Below are positions 52,772-61,756 of a stretch of 64,000 nucleotides of DNA, in pieces. Each line of letters begins with the position of its first letter. Position 1 is the first letter of the stretch. A model generated the notes under the pieces. It was not told the origin of the DNA and made no database searches. It worked only from the letters and a program-made list of their open reading frames with translations. Source of the stretch: Pseudoalteromonas shioyasakiensis (GTDB taxonomy: Bacteria > Pseudomonadota > Gammaproteobacteria > Enterobacterales > Alteromonadaceae); NCBI RefSeq assembly GCF_019134595.1, contig NZ_CP077770.1, forward strand, positions 3,034,501-3,098,500, in the 5' to 3' direction. A program made the position numbers and the translations under genes.

Positions 52772-52802
52772 AAACGCGATGTGCTTTCACATCGCGTTTT
52801 TT
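52772..52802 (+). terminator. intrinsic terminator after rapA
   Basis: AAACGCGATGTG-CTTT-CACATCGCGTTT is a perfect 12-bp stem with a 4-base loop and a T-tract to 52802. It starts 26 bases past the rapA stop and lies just ahead of the toxin-antitoxin promoter. Confidence 0.95.
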
Positions 52803-52814
52803 ATTACCCTCACA

Positions 52815-52848
52815 TTGACCTTACCGAAACAAGGTGTACACTGTACAC
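52815..52848 (+). promoter_or_regulatory. promoter and palindromic operator of the toxin-antitoxin locus
   Basis: A -35 TTGACC (52815-52820) and -10 TACACT (52837-52842) are 16 bp apart. The -10 lies inside a perfect 15-base palindrome, GTGTACA-C-TGTACAC (52834-52848). This is the layout expected for autorepression by the HigA-type antitoxin encoded at 53207. Confidence 0.75.
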
Positions 52849-52874
52849 AACATAGATTAAATGGAATTAATGCT

Positions 52875-53138
52875 ATGACACATGCAATTGAATTTATAGA
52901 AACCTCCATCTTCACTAGGCAAATAAAGCAAATTGCCACTGACGATGAGTTACGAAGTTTGCAAGTTGAACTAATAGCCAACCCTCTGAAAGGAGAGCTA
53001 ATAAAAGAGACTGGTGGGCTTAGAAAAGTACGAATGGCAACGGGTCACAAAGGTAAAAGCGGTAGCACCCGAGTTATTTATGTTGTTGCTCATTTAGAAC
53101 GTATTTACTTTGTTTTGGCATATCATAAAGCAACTTAA
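52875..53138 (+). CDS. HigB/RelE-type toxin, C-terminally truncated
   Basis: This is a RelE/HigB-like mRNA interferase, 87 residues before a TAA stop, starting MTHAIEFIETSIF at 52875. The core IANPLKGELIKETGGLRKVRMA followed by GKSGSTRVIYVV closely resembles Vibrio cholerae HigB2, which is 110 residues. Continuing the same frame past the stop (53136-53138) gives TTLSKSEKAQLKELVIKL and VE before the next stop at 53202, exactly the C-terminal helix expected of the family, for 109 residues in total. So a single stop codon has probably cut the toxin, likely inactivating or weakening it. The antitoxin gene follows 2 bases after the old end. Confidence 0.9.
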   Translation: MTHAIEFIETSIFTRQIKQIATDDELRSLQVELIANPLKGELIKETGGLRKVRMATGHKGKSGSTRVIYVVAHLERIYFVLAYHKAT

Positions 53139-53206
53139 ACTACTCTTAGTAAGTCTGAAAAGGCTCAGCTAAAAGAGTTAGTTATTAAACTAAAAGTTGA
53201 ATAATC

Positions 53207-53491
53207 ATGAGCTTATTTGATGAGTTGAAAACTTCTTTACAAGAAGCTGTTGAAATTGAAAAGCAAAAAGTCGCTCCAGCACGTAGTACTCAATTCGATA
53301 TCGCCGATGTAAAAGCCATACGTATGAAACTGAATGTTTCTCAAGCAGAATTCGCTAAGGCACTTGGGACCAGTGCAGACACCATAAAAAGCTGGGAAAC
53401 TAAACGGAGAAACCCAACTGGGTTAGCTGCCAAAGTGCTGGCTACGATTCAAGATAACCCTAACTTCTATTTTGAAATTGCGGCTCATTAG
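53207..53491 (+). CDS. HigA-type helix-turn-helix antitoxin
   Basis: This 94-residue protein is the antitoxin of a HigBA-type locus. The N-terminal region (MSLFDELKTSLQEAVEIEKQK) is the toxin-neutralising part, and the C-terminal helix-turn-helix is IRMKLNVSQAEFAKALGTSADTIKSWETKRR in pieces, ending NPTGLAAKVLATIQDNP. The fold and order resemble V. cholerae HigA2. The toxin gene lies upstream on the same strand, the reversed order typical for higBA. The frame is intact, so it may still repress the palindromic operator at 52834. Confidence 0.93.
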   Translation: MSLFDELKTSLQEAVEIEKQKVAPARSTQFDIADVKAIRMKLNVSQAEFAKALGTSADTIKSWETKRRNPTGLAAKVLATIQDNPNFYFEIAAH

Positions 53492-53516
53492 CTAACAGCA
53501 AAGCCATGATGAATGT

Positions 53517-53747
53517 TTATACAAAAAACACCACAAGGGTAATAATTACGGCCACTGCCGCTAGCTTGCAAAATAACTTAGCTAAGCTTTTGTTTCTTTG
53601 TATTAAATCGTCTTTGTAAGCTTGCTTCAAATATACTGCTTGTAGGTCTGAAAAACCTTTACAGTGTGGGCATTCTGGCTCTAGGTCATTAACTTCTAGG
53701 CCACAACGTGTACAAGGTTTACTGCGAATTAAGCCAAGGCAAAACAT
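53517..53747 (-). CDS. small zinc-ribbon membrane protein
   Basis: This 76-residue protein has a four-cysteine zinc ribbon near its N-terminus (CTRCGLEVNDLEPECPHC) and one C-terminal transmembrane segment (about residues 58-75), so the ribbon probably sits in the cytoplasm with the tail in the membrane. A good Shine-Dalgarno (AAAGGACAAG) precedes the start at 53747. It is convergent with the antitoxin gene and divergent from rluA. I do not recognise the family. Confidence 0.72.
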   Translation of the reverse strand: MFCLGLIRSKPCTRCGLEVNDLEPECPHCKGFSDLQAVYLKQAYKDDLIQRNKSLAKLFCKLAAVAVIITLVVFFV

Positions 53748-53880
53748 TCACTTGTCCTTTTATTTAAACTCCATAGCTGAATTTACTGTATCTTAGCTGC
53801 TACACGAAAGCCAGCACTGGCATTGTGTATGCGCTCATACTCCTTTAAAATAGCGCCCTTGCATATCATCGAGGCTGGCT

Positions 53881-54534
53881 GTGTTACTCAATTATAATCC
53901 CCCAATGACACCTTATTTAAGTATTGTTTATCAAGACGATGACTTGCTTATTGTGAATAAACCAAGTGGTTTACTTACTGTGCCGGGAAAAGATCCAAAA
54001 CACGCTGACTGCCTTATTGCTCGCATTAATCGCGTTTTTCCAACGGCGAAAATTGTTCACCGCCTTGATATGGCAACCTCAGGCATTATTTGTTTAGCCA
54101 TGCACAAAGAAGCGCATCGTAATTTAAGCATTCAGTTTCAAGATAGAAAAACCGCGAAACGCTACATTGCTCGCGTATTTGGCAAGCTTGAACAAGAAAC
54201 TGGATCGGTAGATTTACCACTTATTTGTGATTGGCCGAACCGACCAAAGCAAATGGTTGATCACGACAATGGCAAACCGTCATTAACCCATTTTAAAGTG
54301 CTTGAGTATGAACAGAATGCGACTCGTGTTGAGCTGACTCCAATTACTGGGCGTTCTCACCAACTACGTGTGCACATGCTGTCATTAGGTCACCCTATTT
54401 TAGGCGATAAGTTGTATGCTCACCCCGAGGCATTCGCCATGGCTCCCCGCTTACAGCTGCATGCTGAAATGCTTACCTTGGCTCACCCAGCAAGCGGTGA
54501 AACACTGATTTTTGAAGCTGCTCCTGAGTTTTAA
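53881..54534 (+). CDS. rluA: dual-specificity 23S rRNA U746 / tRNA U32 pseudouridine synthase
   Basis: RluA converts U746 of 23S rRNA and U32 of several tRNAs to pseudouridine. The 217-residue protein matches E. coli RluA (219). The GTG start at 53881 is favoured because it gives NYNPP near the N-terminus, as in E. coli; an ATG at 53905 would lose this. The catalytic Asp lies in VHRLDMATSGI. Further blocks are LPLICDWPNRPKQ, PITGRSHQLRVHMLSLGHPI and LQLHAEMLTL. A GAGG lies just upstream of the start. Confidence 0.95.
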   Translation: MLLNYNPPMTPYLSIVYQDDDLLIVNKPSGLLTVPGKDPKHADCLIARINRVFPTAKIVHRLDMATSGIICLAMHKEAHRNLSIQFQDRKTAKRYIARVFGKLEQETGSVDLPLICDWPNRPKQMVDHDNGKPSLTHFKVLEYEQNATRVELTPITGRSHQLRVHMLSLGHPILGDKLYAHPEAFAMAPRLQLHAEMLTLAHPASGETLIFEAAPEF

Positions 54535-54615
54535 GACAATTAGCTAAATATTTTACCAACACTGCCGATAATTAATTTAATCACTGATTTAATTTTAGAC
54601 TCAGGTAATATCGGC

Positions 54616-55539
54616 ATGAATTTAAAATCCGCACATCGCTTAGTTTACGCAGCCTGTTTTGCGTTGATGGGCAATGTGAATGCTGCCGATTTTATTAAAC
54701 CAACCCCTTGGTCAAGCTTGGTCACTCATGATATTCAACGCTTTTTACCAAGTGATGAAGTACGTACTCTGCTTGCCGGTGAAGATGAGTTCATTAGCTT
54801 ATATCGTCAATCGATGGCAGCCAGCCAACGCGGAATTGTGCTCATTATTCCTGATTGGCAGCACCTACCCACTAATAATGCCGGTATTAACTTTTTACGT
54901 AAGCAGTTAAACGAAATTGGCTATGCAACCCTTGCCATGACCATGCCTGATATTGATTGGCACCCTGTCGATATGGCAACGCCCGAGTTACCTGAAAGCT
55001 CTGAAGCTGAGTCAACAACACAAAGCGATGAGCAAGCAGCTTCTGCTCCACCAGCCCAAACACAACAAGAGCCGCACTTTGTTACAGGTGAGCCTAATAT
55101 TAGTGAAGCCGTGCTTGATGATTACAAACTAAAGTTAATTGCCAGATTTAATGCTTTGTATAACAGTGCTATGGATGAAGGCGGCAATATTATTGTCGTG
55201 GCACAAGGTGCCAGTGCGGGGCTATTGATTGAGCATTATGCTAGCTTTCCAAATAACGAACTGAACGCTTTTATTAGCCTAGGTAGTTATTTACCTAACA
55301 GTGTTCGTAACCAGCATCTCAATGCGACGCTTTCTACTATCAGCCCACCTTTACTGGATATTTTTTATAGTGAGGGCAACCCTGACACGCTGCAAAGTGT
55401 TAAAGACAGAAAACGTTGGGTAAGAAAACACGCAAAATATGACTACCGACAAAGAGAGCTATTTGGTGTGCCTTCAGAGCCTGAGCAGCACCAGCGGCTG
55501 CTCAAAGAAGTAGACGGCTTTTTACGCCGCCTTTTTTAA
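54616..55539 (+). CDS. DUF3530 family periplasmic alpha/beta-hydrolase-like protein
   Basis: This 307-residue protein has a signal peptide (LVYAACFALMGNVNA before ADF). The body fits DUF3530: RGIVLIIPDWQHLPTNNAGINFLR, GYATLAMTMPDIDW, and a nucleophile-elbow-like VVAQGASAGLLIEHY (GxSxG). A low-complexity acidic/Gln/Ala insert lies near residues 118-155. A catalytic Asp or His is not evident, so activity is uncertain. It converges on djlA, overlapping its tail by 18 bases. Confidence 0.86.
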   Translation: MNLKSAHRLVYAACFALMGNVNAADFIKPTPWSSLVTHDIQRFLPSDEVRTLLAGEDEFISLYRQSMAASQRGIVLIIPDWQHLPTNNAGINFLRKQLNEIGYATLAMTMPDIDWHPVDMATPELPESSEAESTTQSDEQAASAPPAQTQQEPHFVTGEPNISEAVLDDYKLKLIARFNALYNSAMDEGGNIIVVAQGASAGLLIEHYASFPNNELNAFISLGSYLPNSVRNQHLNATLSTISPPLLDIFYSEGNPDTLQSVKDRKRWVRKHAKYDYRQRELFGVPSEPEQHQRLLKEVDGFLRRLF

Positions 55540-56394
55540 ATACTCATAAGCCGCTTGAATATCTTGGCTTTTCTTTACCGCGACTTCCATCATGTGTTTT
55601 GGTAAACCTTGCGATACTAATTTATCGGGGTGATGCTGAGCCATGAGCTTTCGATAGGCTACTTTAATATCTCTCGCTGAAGCATCATTGTTTAAGCCTA
55701 AAAGAGCCAACGCTTGGGCGCGATTCATACCATTATTCGGTGGCACACTGTGCCCTCTTTGTTCACTATGACTGCTGCGGTTTTGCTGGCTTTGTTGACG
55801 TTGTTGTTCATAAAAACGCTGTTGTTGCTGGCGAAATGCAAATTCGGCTTGGTAGCGTTTTAATAAAAATGCGAACTGAGTACGTGAAATACCTAACTGC
55901 TTGCTTACCTCTTGCAAGAGCTGCTTTTCTTGCTCTGCAAGGTGGCCATCAGAAAAGGCCATTTGAATTTGTATTTCGAGGAACAGTTGCAATAAATCAT
56001 GGCGTCGAGCAAAGCGCTCTTTAAAGTCATGAACGGTTTCTTTTAATGAAAAGTCAGCTTCTTTACCACTACGAAAGGCATCTTGTGCTTCTCTGCGCTC
56101 ATCGCCCGATAAACCCATTTCGTCCATAAAGACACTGGCAGCACGAATATGCGTTTCACTAACACGACCATTTGATTTGGCAATATGCCCCATCACCGCA
56201 AAACAACTAGAAAAGAAAAGCGCTTGACGTTCGTTAATATCATCGCCTTTAAACAGACCAGAAAAACCACCTGCTTTATCAAAGTCTTGTTTTAAGCTGC
56301 GATCGAACATATGGCCAAGGTATAGGCCTAGTAAGGCACCAATAAATTTGCCAAACATAAAGCCAAAACAAAAACCGAGTACTTTTCCCCACAT
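55522..56394 (-). CDS. djlA: co-chaperone DjlA
   Basis: DjlA is a membrane-anchored J-domain co-chaperone of DnaK. The 290-residue protein starts with a glycine-zipper membrane segment (FCFGFMFGKFIGALLGLYLG, residues 8-27), then a TerB-like domain (FFSSCFAVMGHIAKSNGRVSE and FSDGHLAEQEKQLLQEV), a Q/R-rich linker (FRQQQQRFYEQQRQQSQ) and the C-terminal J domain with HHPDKL. The order and length (E. coli 271) fit. It is near murU-amgK, upstream of lptD, as djlA is beside lptD in E. coli. Confidence 0.95.
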   Translation of the reverse strand: MWGKVLGFCFGFMFGKFIGALLGLYLGHMFDRSLKQDFDKAGGFSGLFKGDDINERQALFFSSCFAVMGHIAKSNGRVSETHIRAASVFMDEMGLSGDERREAQDAFRSGKEADFSLKETVHDFKERFARRHDLLQLFLEIQIQMAFSDGHLAEQEKQLLQEVSKQLGISRTQFAFLLKRYQAEFAFRQQQQRFYEQQRQQSQQNRSSHSEQRGHSVPPNNGMNRAQALALLGLNNDASARDIKVAYRKLMAQHHPDKLVSQGLPKHMMEVAVKKSQDIQAAYEYLKKAA

Positions 56395-56417
56395 AATTTG
56401 GCAAACCTCTGTTGTTA

Positions 56418-57074
56418 TTACAAAGCGAAACGTTGATTGATTTCGTCGAGTCTGGCTGGTGTGCCAATGTCATCCCATTGCCCCAAATAAAGCTCAGTCG
56501 AAACTTGATGTTCACTGAGCTTTTCTCGCAAAATGGGCCCAAGTGGACGAATACCTGCGCTGAGACCTTTAAAGAAATCAGCATGATAGCGACTTATACC
56601 GGAAAAAGTATACTTTTGACTATCTGGGCTTAGATGACTCAGTGCAAAATCACCATCAGGGTTATGCGCAGGATTTTCAACAAGGACAATATGCGCCTCC
56701 CCTGCTTGCAGATGAAGCTGCATCAACGAAGTCACATCATAATCAGTAAACACATCACCATTGATGACAATAAATTGCTCACCCAATAACGGCAATGCTT
56801 GAATGATGCCCCCGGCGGTTTCAAGCCCCCCAGCCTGCTCTTGGCTGTAAGTGATCGATACACCAAACTGCGATCCATCAGCAAAATACTCTGTTATTTT
56901 GTCACCTTGCCAGGCAAGGTTAATGACAATATCGGTAACCCCTGCTTGGCGTAAGTTATTAATATGATGCTCTAATAATGGCTTACCGTTAATCTTTAGC
57001 ATCGGCTTTGGCATCGTTTCTGTTAGCGGCATCATGCGTTTACCACGGCCCGCCGCTAGGATCATTGCTTTCAT
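56418..57074 (-). CDS. murU: N-acetylmuramate alpha-1-phosphate uridylyltransferase
   Basis: MurU makes UDP-MurNAc from MurNAc-1-phosphate in the cell-wall recycling route that bypasses de novo synthesis. It is a 218-residue nucleotidyltransferase with MILAAGRGKRMMPLTE, the MPKPMLKINGKPLLEHHI block, FIVINGDVFTDYD for metal and sugar binding, and LGQWDDIGTPARLDEIN near the end. Its start overlaps the amgK stop by four bases (ATGA). This pair is known from Pseudomonas to recycle MurNAc and confer intrinsic fosfomycin resistance. Confidence 0.92.
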   Translation of the reverse strand: MKAMILAAGRGKRMMPLTETMPKPMLKINGKPLLEHHINNLRQAGVTDIVINLAWQGDKITEYFADGSQFGVSITYSQEQAGGLETAGGIIQALPLLGEQFIVINGDVFTDYDVTSLMQLHLQAGEAHIVLVENPAHNPDGDFALSHLSPDSQKYTFSGISRYHADFFKGLSAGIRPLGPILREKLSEHQVSTELYLGQWDDIGTPARLDEINQRFAL

Positions 57075-58072
57075 TTGGACTCTTTCGTTAAACGCTGCTT
57101 AGTCTGTGGAATAATAGTCTGCTCTATCCACTGGCCAAGGGCTGTTAACTCTGGGTATTCTTTACTGACATTACTAATGTATGTAAGGGTTGGCAGCACA
57201 TTATTCAAATAACCAGACTTACCGTCACGTAATTTTAAGCGGCAAAATATACCTGCAGCTTTTAAATGACGCTGCACGCCGGTTAAGTCAAACCAGCGCT
57301 TAAACATCGCAAATGAGGTGTCTTGCAATAGCTGTTGCTCGCTAAATTCGTCATAAGCGTAATGTAAAAGGTAATCTAGCTCTTGCTCTGGTAACTTGAA
57401 ATAGCAATCCCTTAATAACGACACAAGGTCATAACACACCGGCCCTTGCACCGCATCTTGATAATCAATGATTGCCCATTGCTGCCCTGTGCGCATAATA
57501 TTACGGCTATGGAAGTCTCGGTGCACCGTCACAATTGGTTGTTCAAGGGCATTGTTAACTAATAACTCACAAGCCTGTTGCCACATTTGCTGCTCATCAG
57601 CAGAAAGTTGCTCACCAATAAAGTTATCGACTAACCAATCTTTAAAAATACTCAGCTCAAACTGTAAAAACTCGCCATCAAATACTTTCATATATTGGGC
57701 AGGTGGGATTTGCGCCCATTGTGCACTTAACTTGATTAGATGTTTGTAGTGTAAAGTGCGGTCTTCATCACCTAATAAATCAGCTAAGTGAGTATTACCT
57801 AAATCACTTAGTAAGAAGAAGCCTTGTTTTTCATCTGCCTGAAGAATTTTTGGTAACTTAAAACCATGCTGAGAAAACACTTTATTGAGTTCTATATAAG
57901 GCGTGTTATCTAATTTATCTGGATCTGAGTCCATGACAATATAGCTTTGATCACTTGTATTTACGCGGAAATAACGGCGAAAACTCGCATCCCCTGTGAT
58001 GGCGGCTAATTGATATTCATCCTCTTTAAAATGAGGATTTAAAAACTGCTGTAAACTTTTATAACGATTCAT
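57071..58072 (-). CDS. amgK: N-acetylmuramate/N-acetylglucosamine kinase
   Basis: AmgK phosphorylates MurNAc and GlcNAc at the anomeric position, supplying MurU. It has an aminoglycoside-phosphotransferase-like fold of 333 residues, with ITGDASFRRYFRV as the nucleotide-binding loop, the catalytic VHRDFHSRNIM and the metal-binding WAIIDYQDAVQGP. It forms a two-gene operon with murU, divergent from lptD with a 103-bp gap. This is the usual arrangement in Pseudomonas. Confidence 0.93.
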   Translation of the reverse strand: MNRYKSLQQFLNPHFKEDEYQLAAITGDASFRRYFRVNTSDQSYIVMDSDPDKLDNTPYIELNKVFSQHGFKLPKILQADEKQGFFLLSDLGNTHLADLLGDEDRTLHYKHLIKLSAQWAQIPPAQYMKVFDGEFLQFELSIFKDWLVDNFIGEQLSADEQQMWQQACELLVNNALEQPIVTVHRDFHSRNIMRTGQQWAIIDYQDAVQGPVCYDLVSLLRDCYFKLPEQELDYLLHYAYDEFSEQQLLQDTSFAMFKRWFDLTGVQRHLKAAGIFCRLKLRDGKSGYLNNVLPTLTYISNVSKEYPELTALGQWIEQTIIPQTKQRLTKESK

Positions 58073-58175
58073 TTAGTAAGATATCTATTTTTCACTAAGT
58101 CAATTACTGTATTTGCCATTGTTTTCCTTTATTATGTCTAGCTTATATCCAACCAAAGAGCATTAAGGTCATTAA

Positions 58176-60422
58176 ATGAGCAAAACCTGGGGCATAATGA
58201 TGCTAAGCGTACTTAGCGCACCATCGTTCGCCGAAACTGAACTGACACACAATTTTTGTGGCAATTCAATGCAAACCAGAGCTTGGCAACCGCTCCCTGG
58301 CCTTGAACTTAATATGATCGATATCAAATCCGATGATATTGAACTATTGGGTACCCAAAGCGCAGAATTTACCGGTAATGTAGATATTAACACCCTAACG
58401 ATGAATTTGTCCGCACAAAGTGCACTGATTGACAAACAACGTGGGTTACTTAATGCAACCGGCCCTATCGTTTATCGCGATAAAGTAAGCCAAATTAATA
58501 GTTCTGGGCTCAATGCGGATTTAAATAATTCTGAATTAAGTTTGCTTGGTGCTGATTATAAGCTCACCGACCAACTTGGTCATGGTGGCGCAGAAAAACT
58601 AACAGTCAACGAGTCTGGCCTAAACCTGATGAACGCAAGCTTTACTACCTGCCCTGGCGAAACACCGGTGTGGGCAATTGAAGCTGACGAAATAGACTTA
58701 TCAAGTGAAGATGGCTGGGGCGAAACTCACAATACCGTATTACGGGTATTTGATACGCCGGTTCTGTATGTTCCTTATTTTACGTTTCCGTTAGATGACC
58801 GTCGTAAATCCGGTTTATTAACGCCTAACTTTTCAAGTTCAGGCCGCTACGGTATTGAAACTATCACCCCGTATTACTGGAATATTGCTCCAAATTACGA
58901 CGCCACCATTACGCCTCGCTACATGTCTAAGCGCGGTTTGCAAATGATTGGTGAGTTTCGTTATTTAACAGAGCAAAACAACGGTCTCATTGCCGTTGAG
59001 TACTTAGATAAAGATGATGAAGAGCCAAATGTTGACTCGCGTTATCTATTCCATTGGCAGCAGCAAAGTTACTTTGGTGAAAACTGGCGCGGTAATATCG
59101 ATATTACCAACGTTAGTGATGATAACTACTTAACCGATTTAAATTCTGGTTATGCTACTCGCACTGATACTCAGTTATACCGTACGGGCTCACTCACCCA
59201 CTTAGGTGACACTTGGCGTACTAATATTAAGCTACAGAGTTTTGAAGTACTTGGTGATCACCGCGAATCATATGCGGCACTGCCACAAATTAGTTTTTCG
59301 CAAACTGATGCGTATGATTTTTATGGCGTTGATTTAACCCTTGATGGTGAACTTAGTTATTTCACTAATGATGACGCTGTTATTGATGAAGCAAGCCGTG
59401 TTCACATAGAACCTAAAGCAAGCTTTGGTTATCAAGAATACGCATGGTCATTTTTATCTGAGTTTAGCGTATTGCATACTGAATATAACCAGCATGGTGA
59501 TTTAGCAGGGACCGACTACGACGAAAAAGTCACCCGTACCCTGCCAAAAGTACGTTTATACAGCCAATTAAATTTTGAGCGTGATACAGCGTTTTTCTTC
59601 AAAGATGGTATTCAAACACTTGAGCCACAAATTCAGTACTTGTATACGCCAAACAAAGACCAATCAAATATTGGCCTTTACGATACAGCAAAATTACAAG
59701 ATGACTTTTTTGGTTTATTTAGAGACCGTCGCTTCTCAAGTATCGACCGTATTGCCACTGCGAACCAATTTACGTTAGGTGCGACTACTCGCTTATTTAG
59801 CAATGAAAACGAAGAAGTATTTAATTTCAGCGCAGGCCAAATCTTCTATTTAAGCGATGATGCAAAGCCTACATCACAAGGTATTAATGTTGATACTAAC
59901 TACAATGCCTTGTTCGCAGCGCAAACCATGTTACATTGGCACCGTCGCTGGTATTTATCAGGTGGTATTCAATACGACACTGATGGTAAAGAAATTATTC
60001 AATCAAATATCACCTTAGATTATAAAGGTGACGATAAACAGCTCGTGCAATTGAACCATCGCTATGCAAATGATGTCTCAGGCAATACAATCGAGCAAGT
60101 TGGTCTATTTACCAGCATTCCGCTATCGCAAGATTGGCAGTTTGTTGGCAGCTATCACCGCGATTTAGAAAGTGGTCGTAGTATTGAGGTTTTCAGCGGT
60201 CTTCAGTATGAATCGTGCTGTTGGGCGTTTCAAATCACAGGCCGTCGTCAAATCGAAACTGATTTAAACCAGGCGATTGGTCAAGAGCAAGCAACCTTTG
60301 ATACCAGTATTGGCTTCAATATCGTATTAAAAGGGCTTGGTAGTAAAAGCCGTTATGATGCACAAAAATTATTACAACAAGGTATTTTTGGCTATCGTAG
60401 ACCGTATTTTCTTAATAACTAG
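58176..60422 (+). CDS. lptD: LPS assembly outer-membrane protein LptD
   Basis: LptD with LptE inserts lipopolysaccharide into the outer leaflet. The 748-residue protein has a signal peptide (SVLSAPSFA), the N-terminal OstA-like jellyroll (about 40-175) and a beta-barrel ending FGYRRPYFLNN. The cysteines are at 28, 159 and the pair 681-682, matching E. coli Cys31, 173, 724 and 725 that form the essential interdomain disulfides. The conserved VPYFTFPLDDRRKSGLL follows the jellyroll. It heads lptD-surA-pdxA-rsmA-apaG-apaH. Confidence 0.96.
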   Translation: MSKTWGIMMLSVLSAPSFAETELTHNFCGNSMQTRAWQPLPGLELNMIDIKSDDIELLGTQSAEFTGNVDINTLTMNLSAQSALIDKQRGLLNATGPIVYRDKVSQINSSGLNADLNNSELSLLGADYKLTDQLGHGGAEKLTVNESGLNLMNASFTTCPGETPVWAIEADEIDLSSEDGWGETHNTVLRVFDTPVLYVPYFTFPLDDRRKSGLLTPNFSSSGRYGIETITPYYWNIAPNYDATITPRYMSKRGLQMIGEFRYLTEQNNGLIAVEYLDKDDEEPNVDSRYLFHWQQQSYFGENWRGNIDITNVSDDNYLTDLNSGYATRTDTQLYRTGSLTHLGDTWRTNIKLQSFEVLGDHRESYAALPQISFSQTDAYDFYGVDLTLDGELSYFTNDDAVIDEASRVHIEPKASFGYQEYAWSFLSEFSVLHTEYNQHGDLAGTDYDEKVTRTLPKVRLYSQLNFERDTAFFFKDGIQTLEPQIQYLYTPNKDQSNIGLYDTAKLQDDFFGLFRDRRFSSIDRIATANQFTLGATTRLFSNENEEVFNFSAGQIFYLSDDAKPTSQGINVDTNYNALFAAQTMLHWHRRWYLSGGIQYDTDGKEIIQSNITLDYKGDDKQLVQLNHRYANDVSGNTIEQVGLFTSIPLSQDWQFVGSYHRDLESGRSIEVFSGLQYESCCWAFQITGRRQIETDLNQAIGQEQATFDTSIGFNIVLKGLGSKSRYDAQKLLQQGIFGYRRPYFLNN

Positions 60423-60458
60423 TACCGCAGTACTATTAGCAAGAGTATTAGAAAAAGT

Positions 60459-61751
60459 ATGAATTTAAAAAAATTATTTGCATCTGCATTATTAACAGTT
60501 GGCCTTTGCCAAAGCGTTTTCGCAAAACCTGTCGAAATCGACAAAGTCGTTGGTGTAGTTAACCAAGGTGTTATTTTACAAAGTGAAGTAGACACCATTA
60601 TCAATCGCGTAAAAACTCAAGCGCAAGAGCAAGGTCAAGAGTTACCTTCAGATGACACGCTTCGCATTCAAGCGATCGAGCGTTTAGTAAACCAAACTCT
60701 GATGATGCAACTTGCTGAGCGCATGGGTTTAGAAATCTCTGACTCTCAGTTAGACCAAACACTTGAAAATATGGCTCGTGAGCAAGGTGGTACAATCGCT
60801 GATTTACGCCGTACTATCGAGGCTGCAGGTGAGAGCTACCCAGCATATCGTGAAGAAATTCGTAAAGAAATCACCACGCAACAAGTAATGCGTGCGAACG
60901 TTGACCGTCGTATTTATATTAGCCCACAAGAAATCGATAACCTTCTTAAAATCATGGAAACTCAAGGCAAGAATGCCGAAGAGTATGATATTGGTCATAT
61001 CTTGATTGATATCCCAAGTGATGCAACAGCTGATGAAATCACCAGTGCTAAAACACGTGCAGATAAAGTTATCGAGTTTTTAAAAGAAGGCAAAGAATTC
61101 AAGCGTATCGCTATTTCATCTTCTAGCGGTTCAAAAGCCCTTGAAGGTGGTCAGCTAGGTTGGATGAGCATCAACGAAATGCCATCACTTTTTGCTGAAG
61201 CGGTAAAAGGCCATAAAAAAGACGATATCGTTGGCCCGCTTCGTTCAGGTGCTGGTTTCCACATTATTAAAGTGCAAGATGTTCGTGGTCGCCAAGTAGT
61301 TGAAACTACAGAAGTTCGTTCACGTCACATCTTAATTAAGCCTTCTATCATCTTAAGCGAAGAAAAAGCGCGTGACATGCTAAAAGGTTTTGCAAAAGAG
61401 CTACGTGAAGGCAAAGCTGACTTTGGTGAACTTGCTAAAGAATACTCTGAAGACCCGGGTTCTGCATTAAAAGGTGGCGAGTACGATTGGACTGATCCAA
61501 GCACTTATGTACCAGAATTTAAAAATACCCTGCTTTCTCTAGATAAAAATGAAATCAGTGAGCCATTCAGAACACAGTTTGGTTGGCACATTGTACAGCT
61601 ACTTGATAAGCGTGTAGCTGATAAAACAGAGCAAGCTAAGCGTAACCGCGCTCACCAACTACTGTTTAATCGTAAATTTAAAGAAGAAAGTTTCAACTGG
61701 CAGCAAGAAATGCGTGAACAAGCGCACGTTGATATTTTCCCAACAGAATAA
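60459..61751 (+). CDS. surA: periplasmic chaperone and peptidyl-prolyl isomerase SurA
   Basis: SurA carries unfolded outer-membrane proteins to the BAM complex. The 430-residue length matches E. coli (428). A signal peptide ([19 protein letters not shown]... FAK) precedes the chaperone domain starting [21 protein letters not shown] in pieces. Two parvulin domains follow: [12 protein letters not shown] near residue 175 and [10 protein letters not shown] near 285, each with the GGxLG/GGxY pattern ([15 protein letters not shown]). It follows lptD by 36 bases. Confidence 0.96.
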   Translation: MNLKKLFASALLTVGLCQSVFAKPVEIDKVVGVVNQGVILQSEVDTIINRVKTQAQEQGQELPSDDTLRIQAIERLVNQTLMMQLAERMGLEISDSQLDQTLENMAREQGGTIADLRRTIEAAGESYPAYREEIRKEITTQQVMRANVDRRIYISPQEIDNLLKIMETQGKNAEEYDIGHILIDIPSDATADEITSAKTRADKVIEFLKEGKEFKRIAISSSSGSKALEGGQLGWMSINEMPSLFAEAVKGHKKDDIVGPLRSGAGFHIIKVQDVRGRQVVETTEVRSRHILIKPSIILSEEKARDMLKGFAKELREGKADFGELAKEYSEDPGSALKGGEYDWTDPSTYVPEFKNTLLSLDKNEISEPFRTQFGWHIVQLLDKRVADKTEQAKRNRAHQLLFNRKFKEESFNWQQEMREQAHVDIFPTE

Positions 61752-61756
61752 AAATT

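Noticed and set aside
52779..52874. An extended N-terminus of the toxin
   Set aside because: It would begin inside the rapA terminator and run through the operator; the family starts at 52875.
53571..53747. The zinc-ribbon gene as a third component of the toxin-antitoxin locus
   Set aside because: It is on the opposite strand with its own ribosome site, and nothing ties it to the HigBA pair.
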